Part shown: positions 28,189 to 37,735 of the stretch, one piece after another | Position numbering within the stretch: the first letter of the stretch is position 1 | Layout of the letters: each line of letters starts with the position of its first letter | From: Bacteroidota bacterium | Lineage (GTDB): Bacteria > Bacteroidota > Bacteroidia > JACCXN01 | Direction of reading: 5' to 3' | NCBI GenBank assembly: GCA_013696965.1 | Contig: JACCXN010000030.1 | Location: 13,382 to 77,381, forward strand | DNA: 64,000 nucleotides | Made by a program: the position numbers and the translations under genes | The notes under the pieces: model-generated | Database searches by the model: none | Seen by the model: the letters and a program-made list of their open reading frames with translations, nothing else | What the model was told of the DNA's origin: nothing

Positions 28189-29628
28189 TTATCCATACTT
28201 TATTATATGGTACATGGATTTAATATTTAAGACACCAGTTATAAATGCCCATAAAACACTTGTTAAAACCATTATAAGAAAATTTGTTATCCAGCCAAAA
28301 GGCAATATTTTAGAAAAGAATGCAAGGGCAACAACCCCGATTGAAAAGAAAACTATTTTAGCTATTAACTTAAAATTTATTTCGAATTTAAAAATAAGAG
28401 CAGTAAGAACAACCTGAATTAAAGCTATCAAAGAATTGGTAATTAAACCAGAAATTGCGGCTCCTAGGGACAAAAACCGTGGAATAAGGTAAAAGTTGAG
28501 GGCTATATTTACAACCACTCCAATAGCAGCAAGCCAGTTAAGTTGTTTTAAATTACCATTTGCAGTTAATAAAGTCCCGAAAATATAAGTAAAAGACATT
28601 GCAATGAAGGAAAACATTAAAACACCAAACACCTGAGATGATTCATAAATGTACTCATGGTAGAGCAAATCCATAATTTCAAACCTGAAGAAAAAAGAAC
28701 CTGTGGCAGAAATGACCGCCAAAGCAAGAATTAAGGAAAGGGAAAGATTAACTAATTCATTTATTCTCTCATTTAACTTAATCATCCTGGCAAAAAGGGG
28801 AAGCAACAGGCCTGCAAATAAAAATCCAATCATATTTGCAGAATCCAGTAATCTGTATGCCTGGGCAAAAATACCTGTTTGTTCAGCACCCGAAGGCAGT
28901 ATTCTTTCCATAATAATGGTATCTGATTTTGTATAAATCATCATTAACAAAATCAAAAGAGCAAAAGGATAGCTTTGTTTTAAGATAGAAATAAAAAAAG
29001 GTTTGCTCCAGGTAAGTTTAAACACACCTGCTTTATTAAATACCACTAAAAAAGCTATAATTGCAGTAATGGCATAACCAGCAGTTTGGGTGTATATAAA
29101 CCATTCTATTTTATATTCGCTTTCAAAAATGTTTCCCCATAATAGTACTACACTAATTGCTATCATTATTAACCTATCTAAAACAGAAATCAGGCTATCA
29201 GTTTTGAATAAATGCAATCCGGAAATATTCGAACGTAAATAAAGGACAAAAGAAATAAGGAATTGATTGAATACAAGCAACAACAGCATTTTAATTTCCT
29301 CCCCTTTATATCCAACAACAACAGCAAAAACAAGGGTTACAATGGCATAAAACAAGGCCAGTATAAATTTTAATCCAACAATATTTGAAAAATGCTTGGT
29401 TAACAGGTGGGTGTTTTGGGCTATGTTTTTGTTGTTAAAATTGGTAATTCCAATATCCAGCAAAGCATTCAATAAAAAAGAAAAATTAAAAAGCGCATAG
29501 TATAAACCGAAACTTTGGGCTCCAACAACATTTTGCACTTCCCTATCTATACCCAATATCCAGAATGGCTTAATAAGCAGGTTCAGAAATAACAGAAGGG
29601 CGAGGTTTGTAATAAATTTTCTTTGCAT
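28189..29628 (-). CDS. Polysaccharide flippase (Wzx-like, MOP superfamily)
   Basis: A 479-residue membrane protein with about 14 hydrophobic segments and the N-terminal pattern of the polysaccharide biosynthesis/Wzx family (GAQSFGLYYALFNFSFLLN). It would move lipid-linked repeat units from the cytoplasmic to the periplasmic face of the inner membrane. It is the first gene of the polysaccharide operon on this strand and divergent from a glycosyltransferase. A -7 box lies 11 bases before its start. Confidence 0.9.
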   Translation of the reverse strand: MQRKFITNLALLLFLNLLIKPFWILGIDREVQNVVGAQSFGLYYALFNFSFLLNALLDIGITNFNNKNIAQNTHLLTKHFSNIVGLKFILALFYAIVTLVFAVVVGYKGEEIKMLLLLVFNQFLISFVLYLRSNISGLHLFKTDSLISVLDRLIMIAISVVLLWGNIFESEYKIEWFIYTQTAGYAITAIIAFLVVFNKAGVFKLTWSKPFFISILKQSYPFALLILLMMIYTKSDTIIMERILPSGAEQTGIFAQAYRLLDSANMIGFLFAGLLLPLFARMIKLNERINELVNLSLSLILALAVISATGSFFFRFEIMDLLYHEYIYESSQVFGVLMFSFIAMSFTYIFGTLLTANGNLKQLNWLAAIGVVVNIALNFYLIPRFLSLGAAISGLITNSLIALIQVVLTALIFKFEINFKLIAKIVFFSIGVVALAFFSKILPFGWITNFLIMVLTSVLWAFITGVLNIKSMYHIIKYG

Positions 29629-29639
29629 AACAATGGATG

Positions 29640-29695
29640 CAAAAGTAATAAAGGATTCGCTTAATTCTTATACTAACTTCTTTTTCTTACTTTTG
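29640..29695. promoter_or_regulatory. Divergent promoters of flippase and glycosyltransferase
   Basis: Two TACTTTTG boxes, one on the minus strand (29640-29647) facing the flippase and one on the plus strand (29688-29695) facing the glycosyltransferase. They are identical 8-mers 40 bases apart, so the two polysaccharide transcripts probably start back to back. Confidence 0.6.
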
Positions 29696-29717
29696 CAGGC
29701 ATAATTTCTCTTACCAA

Positions 29718-30842
29718 TTGATAATAGCTGTTAATACAAGGTTACTGATCAAAAACAAACTGGAAGGTATTGGCAGGTTTGCATATGAAACCCTAAGTCG
29801 TATTACTGTTCAACATCCTGAACACACCTTTGTTTTTATTTTTGATAGAAATTATGAAAAGGAATTTATTTTTTCCTCCAATGTAATTCCAGTTATCATT
29901 GGACCTCAGGCCAGGCATCCAATTTTGTTTTTTTTGTGGTTTGAGTTTAGTGTAAAAAAAATACTTGCAAAATATAAAGCGGATATTTTTGTTTCACCTG
30001 ATGGTTATTTGTCACTTTCAACAAATGTAAAATCCTTGGCTGTTATACACGATTTAAATTTTGAACATTATCCTGATGACTTGCCTTGCCTGATTGGCAA
30101 ATACTACAGGTATTTCTTTCCCAGGTTTGCAAAAAAAGCCAGCAGGATTGCAACGGTTTCAAAATTTTCAAAACAGGACATTATACACAGATACGGTATT
30201 TCTGAAGATAAAATTGATGTGGTTTACAATGGGCCCTCAGATATATTTAAGCCTGCCATTGCTGTTGATATTGAAAGCACAAGGAGCAAATATGCAAATG
30301 GCAAACCCTATTTTTTATATGTTGGATCGCTTCATCCACGAAAAAACATTGGCAACTTATTTAAAGCGTTTGATTTATTCAGAAAAAAAACAAAAGCAGA
30401 TATTAAACTTCTTATTACTGGGGAAAAATATTATTGGACAGATGAAATGCAAAAAGTATATGAGAGCCTGGAGTTTAAACAAGATATTATTTTCACAGGA
30501 AGAATAAACGATTTGGAATTGGCAAAGGTTATGCCTGCAGCACTTGCCCTGACTTATGTTTCATATTTTGAAGGCTTTGGAATACCTGTTGTTGAAGCCA
30601 TGCAATGTGATGTTCCTGTAATTACATCCAATCAAACTTCTTTACCTGAAATTGCAGGCAATGCCGCTTTATTAACCGATCCATTTTCTGTTGAATCTAT
30701 AGCCCATGCAATGTCAGGAATATACAACTATCCCGCTTTAAGAAAAGAGTTAATTGAAAAAGGTCGTATTCGAAGAGAAAAGTATAGTTGGCAAAAAACC
30801 TCAGAATTATTATTTGATAGCATTTGCAAAGCAGTTAAGTAA
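29718..30842 (+). CDS. Glycosyltransferase family 4 protein
   Basis: A 374-residue GT-B glycosyltransferase. The N-terminal Rossmann domain starts IIAVNTRLL. The C-terminal domain shows YVGSLHPRKNIGNL and the donor-binding EFGIPVVE-type motif SYFEGFGIPVVEAMQCDVPV, diagnostic of GT4. The start is TTG at 29718, the only start that keeps the first beta strand, 22 bases after the -7 box. It is likely to add a sugar (mannose or similar) to the repeat unit built by this locus; donor and acceptor are not known. Confidence 0.9.
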   Translation: MIIAVNTRLLIKNKLEGIGRFAYETLSRITVQHPEHTFVFIFDRNYEKEFIFSSNVIPVIIGPQARHPILFFLWFEFSVKKILAKYKADIFVSPDGYLSLSTNVKSLAVIHDLNFEHYPDDLPCLIGKYYRYFFPRFAKKASRIATVSKFSKQDIIHRYGISEDKIDVVYNGPSDIFKPAIAVDIESTRSKYANGKPYFLYVGSLHPRKNIGNLFKAFDLFRKKTKADIKLLITGEKYYWTDEMQKVYESLEFKQDIIFTGRINDLELAKVMPAALALTYVSYFEGFGIPVVEAMQCDVPVITSNQTSLPEIAGNAALLTDPFSVESIAHAMSGIYNYPALRKELIEKGRIRREKYSWQKTSELLFDSICKAVK

Positions 30843-30929
30843 TTTTTTTTGTGAAGTTAATGACGAAAAAAAACAATCGTGAATATAATTTTAATCTGAT
30901 TAAATAAAACAACCTTAAGCCACAATAAA

Positions 30930-31538
30930 ATGTTACTAAATTATTATACAGAAAACATTATTGAGGCTGGTTGCGATGAGGCAGGCCGTGGGTGCCTTGC
31001 AGGACCAGTATATGCAGCTGCTGTTATTCTTCCTGCAAATTTCTCCAATGAAACGCTAAATGATTCAAAACAATTAACCGAAATTCAAAGGTATAAGCTT
31101 CGGGAAATTATTCAGGAACAGTCCGTATGCTGGGCTGTTGGAATAGTATCAAATTTAGAAATTGATAAAATAAATATTTTAAATGCCTCTTTCCTTGCAA
31201 TGCACCGGGCTATTGCCAAACTAAAAATAAAACCTCAGGAATTGATTATTGATGGAAACAGGTTCAATCCATACAAAAAAATTCCTCACCATTGTATTAT
31301 AGAAGGTGATGGCAAATATTTATCAATTGCAGCAGCATCAGTTTTAGCAAAAACTTACCGTGATGATTTCATGAAGAAAATTCACAAAAAGCACAAAAAA
31401 TATAACTGGGATAAAAATAAGGGTTATGCTACAGCCTGGCATAGAAATGCAATTGAACAGCATGGCATCACAGATTATCACAGAAAAAGTTTTCGTTTAT
31501 TTGAACCAGCCCAAATTGAAATCGATTTCGATGAATAG
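30930..31538 (+). CDS. rnhB: Ribonuclease HII
   Basis: RNase HII removes ribonucleotides from DNA and RNA of RNA:DNA hybrids. The 202 residues contain the DEDD active site: CDEAGRGCLAGPV (D16, E17), LIIDGNRF and AKTYRDDFM. The length is standard. It stands alone, 87 bases after the glycosyltransferase. Confidence 0.96.
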   Translation: MLLNYYTENIIEAGCDEAGRGCLAGPVYAAAVILPANFSNETLNDSKQLTEIQRYKLREIIQEQSVCWAVGIVSNLEIDKINILNASFLAMHRAIAKLKIKPQELIIDGNRFNPYKKIPHHCIIEGDGKYLSIAAASVLAKTYRDDFMKKIHKKHKKYNWDKNKGYATAWHRNAIEQHGITDYHRKSFRLFEPAQIEIDFDE

Positions 31539-31586
31539 GTTTGTATTTTTTTCGTACTTTACAATGGAATCATGCTGCATTTTCCT

Positions 31587-31594
31587 TATTTTTG
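31587..31594 (+). promoter_or_regulatory. Promoter -7 box before the 905-residue protein
   Basis: TATTTTTG fits TAnnTTTG and ends 26 bases before the ATG at 31621. No clear -33 element was seen. Confidence 0.4.
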
Positions 31595-31620
31595 AATCAT
31601 ATTAGCCAAATCAATTATTA

Positions 31621-34338
31621 ATGACCAGAAAAATCATTATTGCTATTCTTACCTGTTTATTTTTGGCAATTCTTACCTACTCCTATTTTAACTTCAGACA
31701 AATAAAATCTCCTGTTACCAATGCTCTTCATGCTATTCCAGAAAATGCAGCACTAATAATTAAAATCAATAATGCACAAACATTAATTAATAAAATAAAT
31801 GATGGAAATATAATTTGGGCAGAATTAATTAATACAGAATTCTTTTCTGAAAGAGACAAAGAACTTCTTTTTATTGATTCCATAATAAAAAACAATCCCA
31901 CCATAAGGGAAATAATGGAAACCCAAAGTTCTTATTTATCCATGCATAAATCAGGGGCCCAGAAAGTAGATTTTTTGTTTTCTGTAACTATGCCTCCATA
32001 TACTGATCAAAAAGATATACATAAAATCATTTTTAATAATGCTGCAGGGTGGAATGTTACCTCAAGATCATTTAACGGAATTCCTGTTGTTAATATTCAA
32101 AAGCAATCATCATCCATTAATTACAGTATTGTTAAAGGAATACTAATTTTCAGTCCTTCTGCTATTCTTATTGAAGAATCTATTAATCAAATAAATTCAG
32201 GGAAATCAATTGATGATAATTTAGCATTTCAATCTATTCAGGCCACAGCAGGCACTAAAGTAAGCGCGAATTTTTTTATTAATTACACTAATCTTAGCCA
32301 GGCATTATCCACTTTTCTATCTGAAAATCATCCAGCAACCCTAAATCCACTTTCGGGGTTTGCAAATTGGGCAGCATGGGATTTAAATATAAAACCAAAT
32401 GCAATTCTGCTTAATGGTTTTTCAAGCAGCCAGGACAGCTCAAACAATTATCTAAATTTGTTTGGAAAGCAAAAGCCTCAAGGTATAGAATTAACAAGGA
32501 TTCTTCCTTCAAACACTGCAAATTTCATGTTTTATGGATTCAGTAATTTCTCTTCTTTTCATAGGGATTATAAAGAATACAGAAAAAAAGAATATCCACT
32601 AAACGAACAATTAATCCACGAATTCATTACTAAAAACGGACCAGATTCAGAATCGGATATAGTTTCATGGATAAGCAATGAAATTGCAGTAGGTATGCTG
32701 GAAACAGCAAACAAGAACATACAAAGTCATGCATTTGCAGTTATCAGCGCATCAAATCTTGAAAACGCACACAAGCAACTTGGGAAATTCACTCAGAACA
32801 ATGGAAATTCCATAGAAACTTATAAGGATTTTGAAATCTTTGAACTACCCATTGGCAATGCCTTTGAATTGATTCTTGGCAGCGCTTTTTCAAACCTTAC
32901 AACACCCTATTATACAAACATTGGAAGATATATTGTTTTGGGAAATAGCCCTGTTGTTTTAAAGGTTTTCATCAATGAATTTTTGGCAGATAGAACTTTA
33001 AAAAAAGATAATCAATACATCACCTTCGCTGAAAACATATCTACAGATGCCAACATATATGCCTATTTTAATGTTGCCCGCTCCATTGAGCCCTATCAAG
33101 ACCATTTGAAAGAAGATTATTCCAATGTAATTACCAAGCATAAGGAATTGTTTAGAAAATTTGAAGCTGTGGGTTTCCAGGTAAATAGTGATGGCAAGTT
33201 TTTTTACAATAATTTTTACCTTAAATATAACCCGGTCTATAAACAACAATCCGTTTCTCTTTGGGAAACCCAACTTGACTCTACGGTAAGTTCAAAGCCT
33301 GAATTATTAACCAATCACCTTAATAATTCCAAAGAGATATTTGTACAGGATGATGGAAACACAATTTATTTGATCAGCAATACCGGTAAAATTCTCTGGA
33401 AAAAACAATTGGAAGAAAAAATAATAAGTTCTGTTCATCAAATTGATTTATTTAAAAACGAAAAACTCCAACTGCTTTTCAATACCTCATCTAAACTCTA
33501 TTTATTGGATAGAAATGGGAATGACATTGAGAAGTATCCGGTACAATTTAAACACAAGGCCACTTCGGCCCTTACCTTACTTGATTATGAAAACAGCAAT
33601 GATTACCGGATTTTTATAACCCAAAGTGATAACAGCATTTACAATTATTCCGGTAGTGGGGAATTGGTGCGAGGCTTTGTTCCTGTAAACACTGAAATGC
33701 CCGTTTACGCACCTATACAACACACCATAGTGAATGGAAAGGATTATTTAATTGCTGTGGATAAGACCGGAAAAGTTTATATTTTTGACCGTAAAGGGGA
33801 AACCAAGATAAAACTTAAAGAAAAATTAATAATCTCAGACATACATAATAATTTGTTTCTTGAAAAAGGCAAGGATCTTTCAAAAACATATCTTGTTTCA
33901 ACTGATTCCAGCGGAACAATAATTAAACTTAATCTTAGTGATGAGCTGGAAAAAATAAATATTGGTGAATTTTCGTATCCGCATTTTTTTGATTATAAAA
34001 ACATAACCGGAGATAATATGAAAGAATATATTTTTATCAATGGCAATAAGCTTCATGTTTTTAACCAGAACAAGGAAAATCTTTTCAAACATGAATTTAA
34101 CAATCCTCTAAATTTACAATCTCAATATTTTTATTTTCCAGATGGCAATGGCAAAACAGGTGTTACAGATGTATTAGCTCAAGAAATTTATTTATTTGAT
34201 GAAGCAGGAAATTTGTTTGATAATTTCCCTCTTAAAGGCAGCACTTTATTTAGTATTGAAGATATCAACCAGGATAACAATCTAAATATTGTGGTAGGAT
34301 CAGGAAGAAACATATACCTGTATCAAATAATCCCATAA
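31621..34338 (+). CDS. Large exported protein with DUF3352-like N-terminus and propeller-like C-terminus
   Basis: A 905-residue protein I do not recognise with certainty. It starts with one membrane anchor or uncleaved signal (residues 4-24). Residues 25 to about 540 hold a repeated alpha/beta region beginning HAIPENAALIIKIN, similar to DUF3352-type proteins. From about 555 to the end, short repeats such as TIYLISNTGKILWKK, SIYNYSGSGELV and EIYLFDEAGNLFDNFPL look like blades of a beta-propeller of the PQQ/YVTN kind. It is probably periplasmic and membrane-anchored. No catalytic motif is visible. It precedes a lipoprotein/barrel pair by about 80 bases. Confidence 0.8.
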   Translation: MTRKIIIAILTCLFLAILTYSYFNFRQIKSPVTNALHAIPENAALIIKINNAQTLINKINDGNIIWAELINTEFFSERDKELLFIDSIIKNNPTIREIMETQSSYLSMHKSGAQKVDFLFSVTMPPYTDQKDIHKIIFNNAAGWNVTSRSFNGIPVVNIQKQSSSINYSIVKGILIFSPSAILIEESINQINSGKSIDDNLAFQSIQATAGTKVSANFFINYTNLSQALSTFLSENHPATLNPLSGFANWAAWDLNIKPNAILLNGFSSSQDSSNNYLNLFGKQKPQGIELTRILPSNTANFMFYGFSNFSSFHRDYKEYRKKEYPLNEQLIHEFITKNGPDSESDIVSWISNEIAVGMLETANKNIQSHAFAVISASNLENAHKQLGKFTQNNGNSIETYKDFEIFELPIGNAFELILGSAFSNLTTPYYTNIGRYIVLGNSPVVLKVFINEFLADRTLKKDNQYITFAENISTDANIYAYFNVARSIEPYQDHLKEDYSNVITKHKELFRKFEAVGFQVNSDGKFFYNNFYLKYNPVYKQQSVSLWETQLDSTVSSKPELLTNHLNNSKEIFVQDDGNTIYLISNTGKILWKKQLEEKIISSVHQIDLFKNEKLQLLFNTSSKLYLLDRNGNDIEKYPVQFKHKATSALTLLDYENSNDYRIFITQSDNSIYNYSGSGELVRGFVPVNTEMPVYAPIQHTIVNGKDYLIAVDKTGKVYIFDRKGETKIKLKEKLIISDIHNNLFLEKGKDLSKTYLVSTDSSGTIIKLNLSDELEKINIGEFSYPHFFDYKNITGDNMKEYIFINGNKLHVFNQNKENLFKHEFNNPLNLQSQYFYFPDGNGKTGVTDVLAQEIYLFDEAGNLFDNFPLKGSTLFSIEDINQDNNLNIVVGSGRNIYLYQIIP

Positions 34339-34395
34339 ATCATCTTGATTCCCTGAAAGAACGGGCCTTTAATTTTTCTATAAAATTGAAAAGGT

Positions 34396-34403
34396 TATAT
34401 TTG
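34396..34403 (+). promoter_or_regulatory. Promoter -7 box before the 546-residue lipoprotein
   Basis: TATATTTG fits TAnnTTTG and lies 18 bases before ATG 34422. Its position inside a longer open frame from 34386 argues that 34422 is the real start. Confidence 0.5.
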
Positions 34404-34421
34404 CTTAATAAATACATTTTT

Positions 34422-36062
34422 ATGAGAAAGATTTTAAACTCCATTGGGATTATTTGTTTTCTAAACTCCATCGTACTTTTGCAAGGCTGCATTAAAGATA
34501 AATTGAGTCTTGACAATCTTAAGGATGAATGGAACCCAACCTTTGCAATACCACTTGTAAATGCTTCATTGGGAGTTTATGAGATTCTTGCTAACACAGA
34601 TAGTAGTGATATAGTTGTAATAGATCCAGTAACAGGATTTATAGCTTTAGTTTACTCCGGAGAGGTGGTTTCTTTTGATGCCAGGGATATAGTTGGACTC
34701 CAGGATCAAATAGGACAGGATGATATAACCCTCTCCCCTTCCGAATTCAGCACACTTACTACAACTGGTTCAGTATCCAAAACCCAAAACTCTACACATG
34801 TATACCTTCCTACATCTGTTATTCAAATTGATAGTTTAAGATTAAAATCTGGTACAATTCAATTGAATGTTAATAATAGCCTGAATCATAGCGGAACTCT
34901 TAAAATACGGATTCCGGGAATGGTTAAAAATGGTATTTCATTTGAACAAACAATACCCATAAGCTCGAGCCTTCCCAATAACCTACAAACCATTAACCTT
35001 CAAGGATACAGTGTAAAAATGGCAAGCGGCCCGGGAAATTACAATGAAATTCCTATTGAATATATATTAGATTTAAATTACTCAATAGGTCAATCGGGAA
35101 ATGGAAACATTTCCGTGGAAAGAAGGTTCATTGGATGGGAATTTGACAGAATATTTGGTTATTTTGGCCAACAAATAGTAAGTTCGGCCCAGGATTCCAT
35201 ACAATTAAAAATATTCAACAATTCCACCGATGGTTATTTTGAATTAACAAACCCAAGCATAAAATTCAATATCATTAATTCATTCGGTTTTCCAATAGAT
35301 TTAAATATAAATGTACTTAAATCCAAAAATATTGAAACAGGAGTAGAAACAAATATTGCATTAAATAATTTTCCGAATCCATTTGCAATTAACTATCCTT
35401 CTGTTTCACAAATAGGAGGTTCCGCAAGCACTCCCAAAAAACTTGACAAATCCAATAGTAACCTTGCCACATTAGTAACCCCTACTCCCAAATTTTTTAT
35501 TTTCGGCATTACCGGCCAATCAAATCCAAATGGTTTACCTGCTCAAAATGAACGTAATTTCATGACCGATGAAAGCAAATTTGTGATAGAAACGGAAATT
35601 GAATTGCCACTTGAGGGATTTGCTTTTGGTTTTTCAGTAATTGACACCTTGGATTTTAGCTTTTCTGAAAACAAAGAAGAAATTGAATCCTTGTTAATCA
35701 GGATAAATGTAGACAATGGATTCCCGGTTGATTTGCGTATGCAGCTTGTTCTCCTGGATCAAAACTATAAGCCATTAGATTCTTTATTAAATCCATTAGA
35801 GAATTTAGTTCTATCAGGAGTTGTTGGCCCAGCGGGAAAAGTAACCCAGTCTTCTCAAAAAATTACTGATGTAAGCTATGATCAATCTAAAGTTTACAAT
35901 CTGTTAAATGCTAAATATATCATTGTTAGAGGAACATCAAATAGTTTCGGAGCTTCTGCTTCAAATGCATCAAATACGATTTCTAAAATTTATGATGATT
36001 ATAAAATTAACGTACGTGTTGGGCTAAAAGCCAGTGTTCGTCCTGGAGGAATATTAAATTAA
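34422..36062 (+). CDS. Uncharacterised lipoprotein, 546 residues
   Basis: From ATG 34422 the protein has a type II signal (MRKILNSIGIICFLNSIVLL) with lipobox LQGC at about residues 21-24. The mature part is rich in beta strands, Asn, Ser and Gly, with no known catalytic motif. The opening DEWNPTFAIPLVNASLGV recurs, as far as I recall, in lipoproteins of other Bacteroidota. An in-frame ATG at 34386 is rejected because it precedes the promoter box and masks the signal. The gene is followed after 12 bases by a DUF5723 barrel protein, so the two products probably act together at the outer membrane. Confidence 0.82.
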   Translation: MRKILNSIGIICFLNSIVLLQGCIKDKLSLDNLKDEWNPTFAIPLVNASLGVYEILANTDSSDIVVIDPVTGFIALVYSGEVVSFDARDIVGLQDQIGQDDITLSPSEFSTLTTTGSVSKTQNSTHVYLPTSVIQIDSLRLKSGTIQLNVNNSLNHSGTLKIRIPGMVKNGISFEQTIPISSSLPNNLQTINLQGYSVKMASGPGNYNEIPIEYILDLNYSIGQSGNGNISVERRFIGWEFDRIFGYFGQQIVSSAQDSIQLKIFNNSTDGYFELTNPSIKFNIINSFGFPIDLNINVLKSKNIETGVETNIALNNFPNPFAINYPSVSQIGGSASTPKKLDKSNSNLATLVTPTPKFFIFGITGQSNPNGLPAQNERNFMTDESKFVIETEIELPLEGFAFGFSVIDTLDFSFSENKEEIESLLIRINVDNGFPVDLRMQLVLLDQNYKPLDSLLNPLENLVLSGVVGPAGKVTQSSQKITDVSYDQSKVYNLLNAKYIIVRGTSNSFGASASNASNTISKIYDDYKINVRVGLKASVRPGGILN

Positions 36063-36074
36063 ATAATTGTAATT

Positions 36075-37418
36075 ATGTTTAAAAAGATATTTTTTTCTGT
36101 TTTTTTCGTGATCTGTTTTGCTGTAAATGTCTTTTCCCAGCAAGATTTAACCCTTTATCATATGAATCGAATACCGCAGGTAATATATACCAATCCATCC
36201 TTTATTCCTGATTCCAGGATTAATGTTGGATTACCCTTTATTTCTTCAAATTATTTCAGCATAAGTAATAGCGGATTCACTTATAATAATTTGTTCAATG
36301 TTGATAATCTTATAAAAAACATGGGCAAAAGAAATTATTTTACCACGAATCTTCACATTGATTTCTTAAGTGTAGGAGTAGCTTTAAAAGATAATTATTT
36401 TAGTATAAATATTACCGAAAAGGTTTCTTCCCGGTTCACGTATCCTAAAGCATTGTTCCAATTGGTATGGGAAGGCAATGGACAGGAGTTACTAGGTACA
36501 AGGGCAAACATGGATGGCCTGGGTTATGATTTCATGCACCATAGAGAATATGCTTTTGGCTTTGCGAGGAAATTCAACGATAATTTAACTTTTGGAGCAA
36601 GAGCAAAATACCTTACAGGATTTCAAAATATTTATACAAAAACCAGCAGGATAGGTTTAACAACCGATGAAGTAACTTTTGACCTGGTTGCTGATGGAGA
36701 AATGCAAATTAACACCTCGGGTGTAAAGAGTATTTATGAAGCGGATGGTTCTTACAATGGAATTTCCGCTTTCAAAGCATCCGGAAACAATGGTGTTTCA
36801 CTTGATTTGGGAGGATCTTTTAAATATTCAGATAAAATAGGATTTTCTATTGCTGTGCTGGATTTAGGTTTTATAAACTGGAAAAATGATATTAAGAATT
36901 ATAAACAAGATGAATTTGAATTTGTTTTTCGAGGAGTTAGCCTTAATGAACTTATAAGCAAAGGGGATTCAACAGGAGAAACGGTAATAGAAGCATTAAT
37001 TGATTCACTAGAAAACACTTTTGTACTTGATGAATCGGAAGAATCGTATACAACCTGGTTAAATACAAGAATATTACTTGGAGGAACTTATAAATTAACT
37101 GAAAATCATACTGCTGGTGCTCTTGTTTACACCGAATTTATAAAAGGCAGAATGCGATCATCGCTCACCTTATCCATGAACACAAAAATCAAAAAATGGT
37201 TGAGTGCTTCTGCCAGTTATTCAATGTATAACCGAAGCTGGACTAATATTGGCTTAGGTTTTTCTGTAAATGCGGGGCCTGTACAATTTTACGCTGTAAC
37301 AGATAATGTACTTGCTCCAATAATACCCCAAGCGGTTAAAAATGCGCATATTCGTTTTGGATTAGTAGCAACAATAGGAAGAAAAACAAAGAAAGCAGCT
37401 GCAACTAGCATTGATTAA
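36075..37418 (+). CDS. DUF5723-family outer membrane beta-barrel protein
   Basis: A 447-residue protein with a signal peptide ending around NVFSQ. The conserved start QDLTLYHMNRIPQVIYTNPSF is characteristic of DUF5723 proteins of Bacteroidota. Alternating hydrophobic beta strands run through the protein (for example FGARAKYLTGF, GGTYKLTENHTAGALVYTEF), as in FadL/PorV-like barrels. The function is unknown. It is in an operon with the preceding lipoprotein and convergent with a small cytosolic gene whose stop overlaps it by 4 bases. Confidence 0.85.
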   Translation: MFKKIFFSVFFVICFAVNVFSQQDLTLYHMNRIPQVIYTNPSFIPDSRINVGLPFISSNYFSISNSGFTYNNLFNVDNLIKNMGKRNYFTTNLHIDFLSVGVALKDNYFSINITEKVSSRFTYPKALFQLVWEGNGQELLGTRANMDGLGYDFMHHREYAFGFARKFNDNLTFGARAKYLTGFQNIYTKTSRIGLTTDEVTFDLVADGEMQINTSGVKSIYEADGSYNGISAFKASGNNGVSLDLGGSFKYSDKIGFSIAVLDLGFINWKNDIKNYKQDEFEFVFRGVSLNELISKGDSTGETVIEALIDSLENTFVLDESEESYTTWLNTRILLGGTYKLTENHTAGALVYTEFIKGRMRSSLTLSMNTKIKKWLSASASYSMYNRSWTNIGLGFSVNAGPVQFYAVTDNVLAPIIPQAVKNAHIRFGLVATIGRKTKKAAATSID

Positions 37419-37678
37419 AAATCAATCTTTGCTAAATTTTCAAGGCAATATTTAAGTTGTTTATCGTATTGTATCTTTGTTACTTTCACTCCAATTTCCC
37501 CATAAGTAAGATCATAAATAAAATTACGATCCGGTAAAATTTTGGCCTGGTAAGTAATTACTGAATAATATTTTCCACTAACCTTAAGTTCCTCAAATTC
37601 ATTTACTGAATTAATTTTAAACCAGGATTTATTATCTGAATATTTAATGTAAACAGGAAAATTTATTTTATCGTCCAT
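37415..37678 (-). CDS. Hypothetical protein, 87 residues
   Basis: A small cytosolic protein beginning MDDKINFPVYIKYS at 37678. An upstream in-frame ATG at 37753 would overlap the divergent TPR gene and adds a hydrophobic stretch not typical of this protein, so 37678 is preferred. No domain is recognised; residues show mixed beta/alpha character (SWFKINSVNEFEELK). It is convergent with the DUF5723 gene and divergent from the TPR gene. Confidence 0.7.
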   Translation of the reverse strand: MDDKINFPVYIKYSDNKSWFKINSVNEFEELKVSGKYYSVITYQAKILPDRNFIYDLTYGEIGVKVTKIQYDKQLKYCLENLAKIDF

Positions 37679-37735
37679 AATGAAAACACTTTGTATAATT
37701 AAACGTTTAATTATATACCATTTAAAAGTAAAGAA

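Noticed and set aside
30094-30507. Plus-strand frame inside the glycosyltransferase gene
   Set aside because: Out-of-frame shadow of a gene with clear GT4 motifs.
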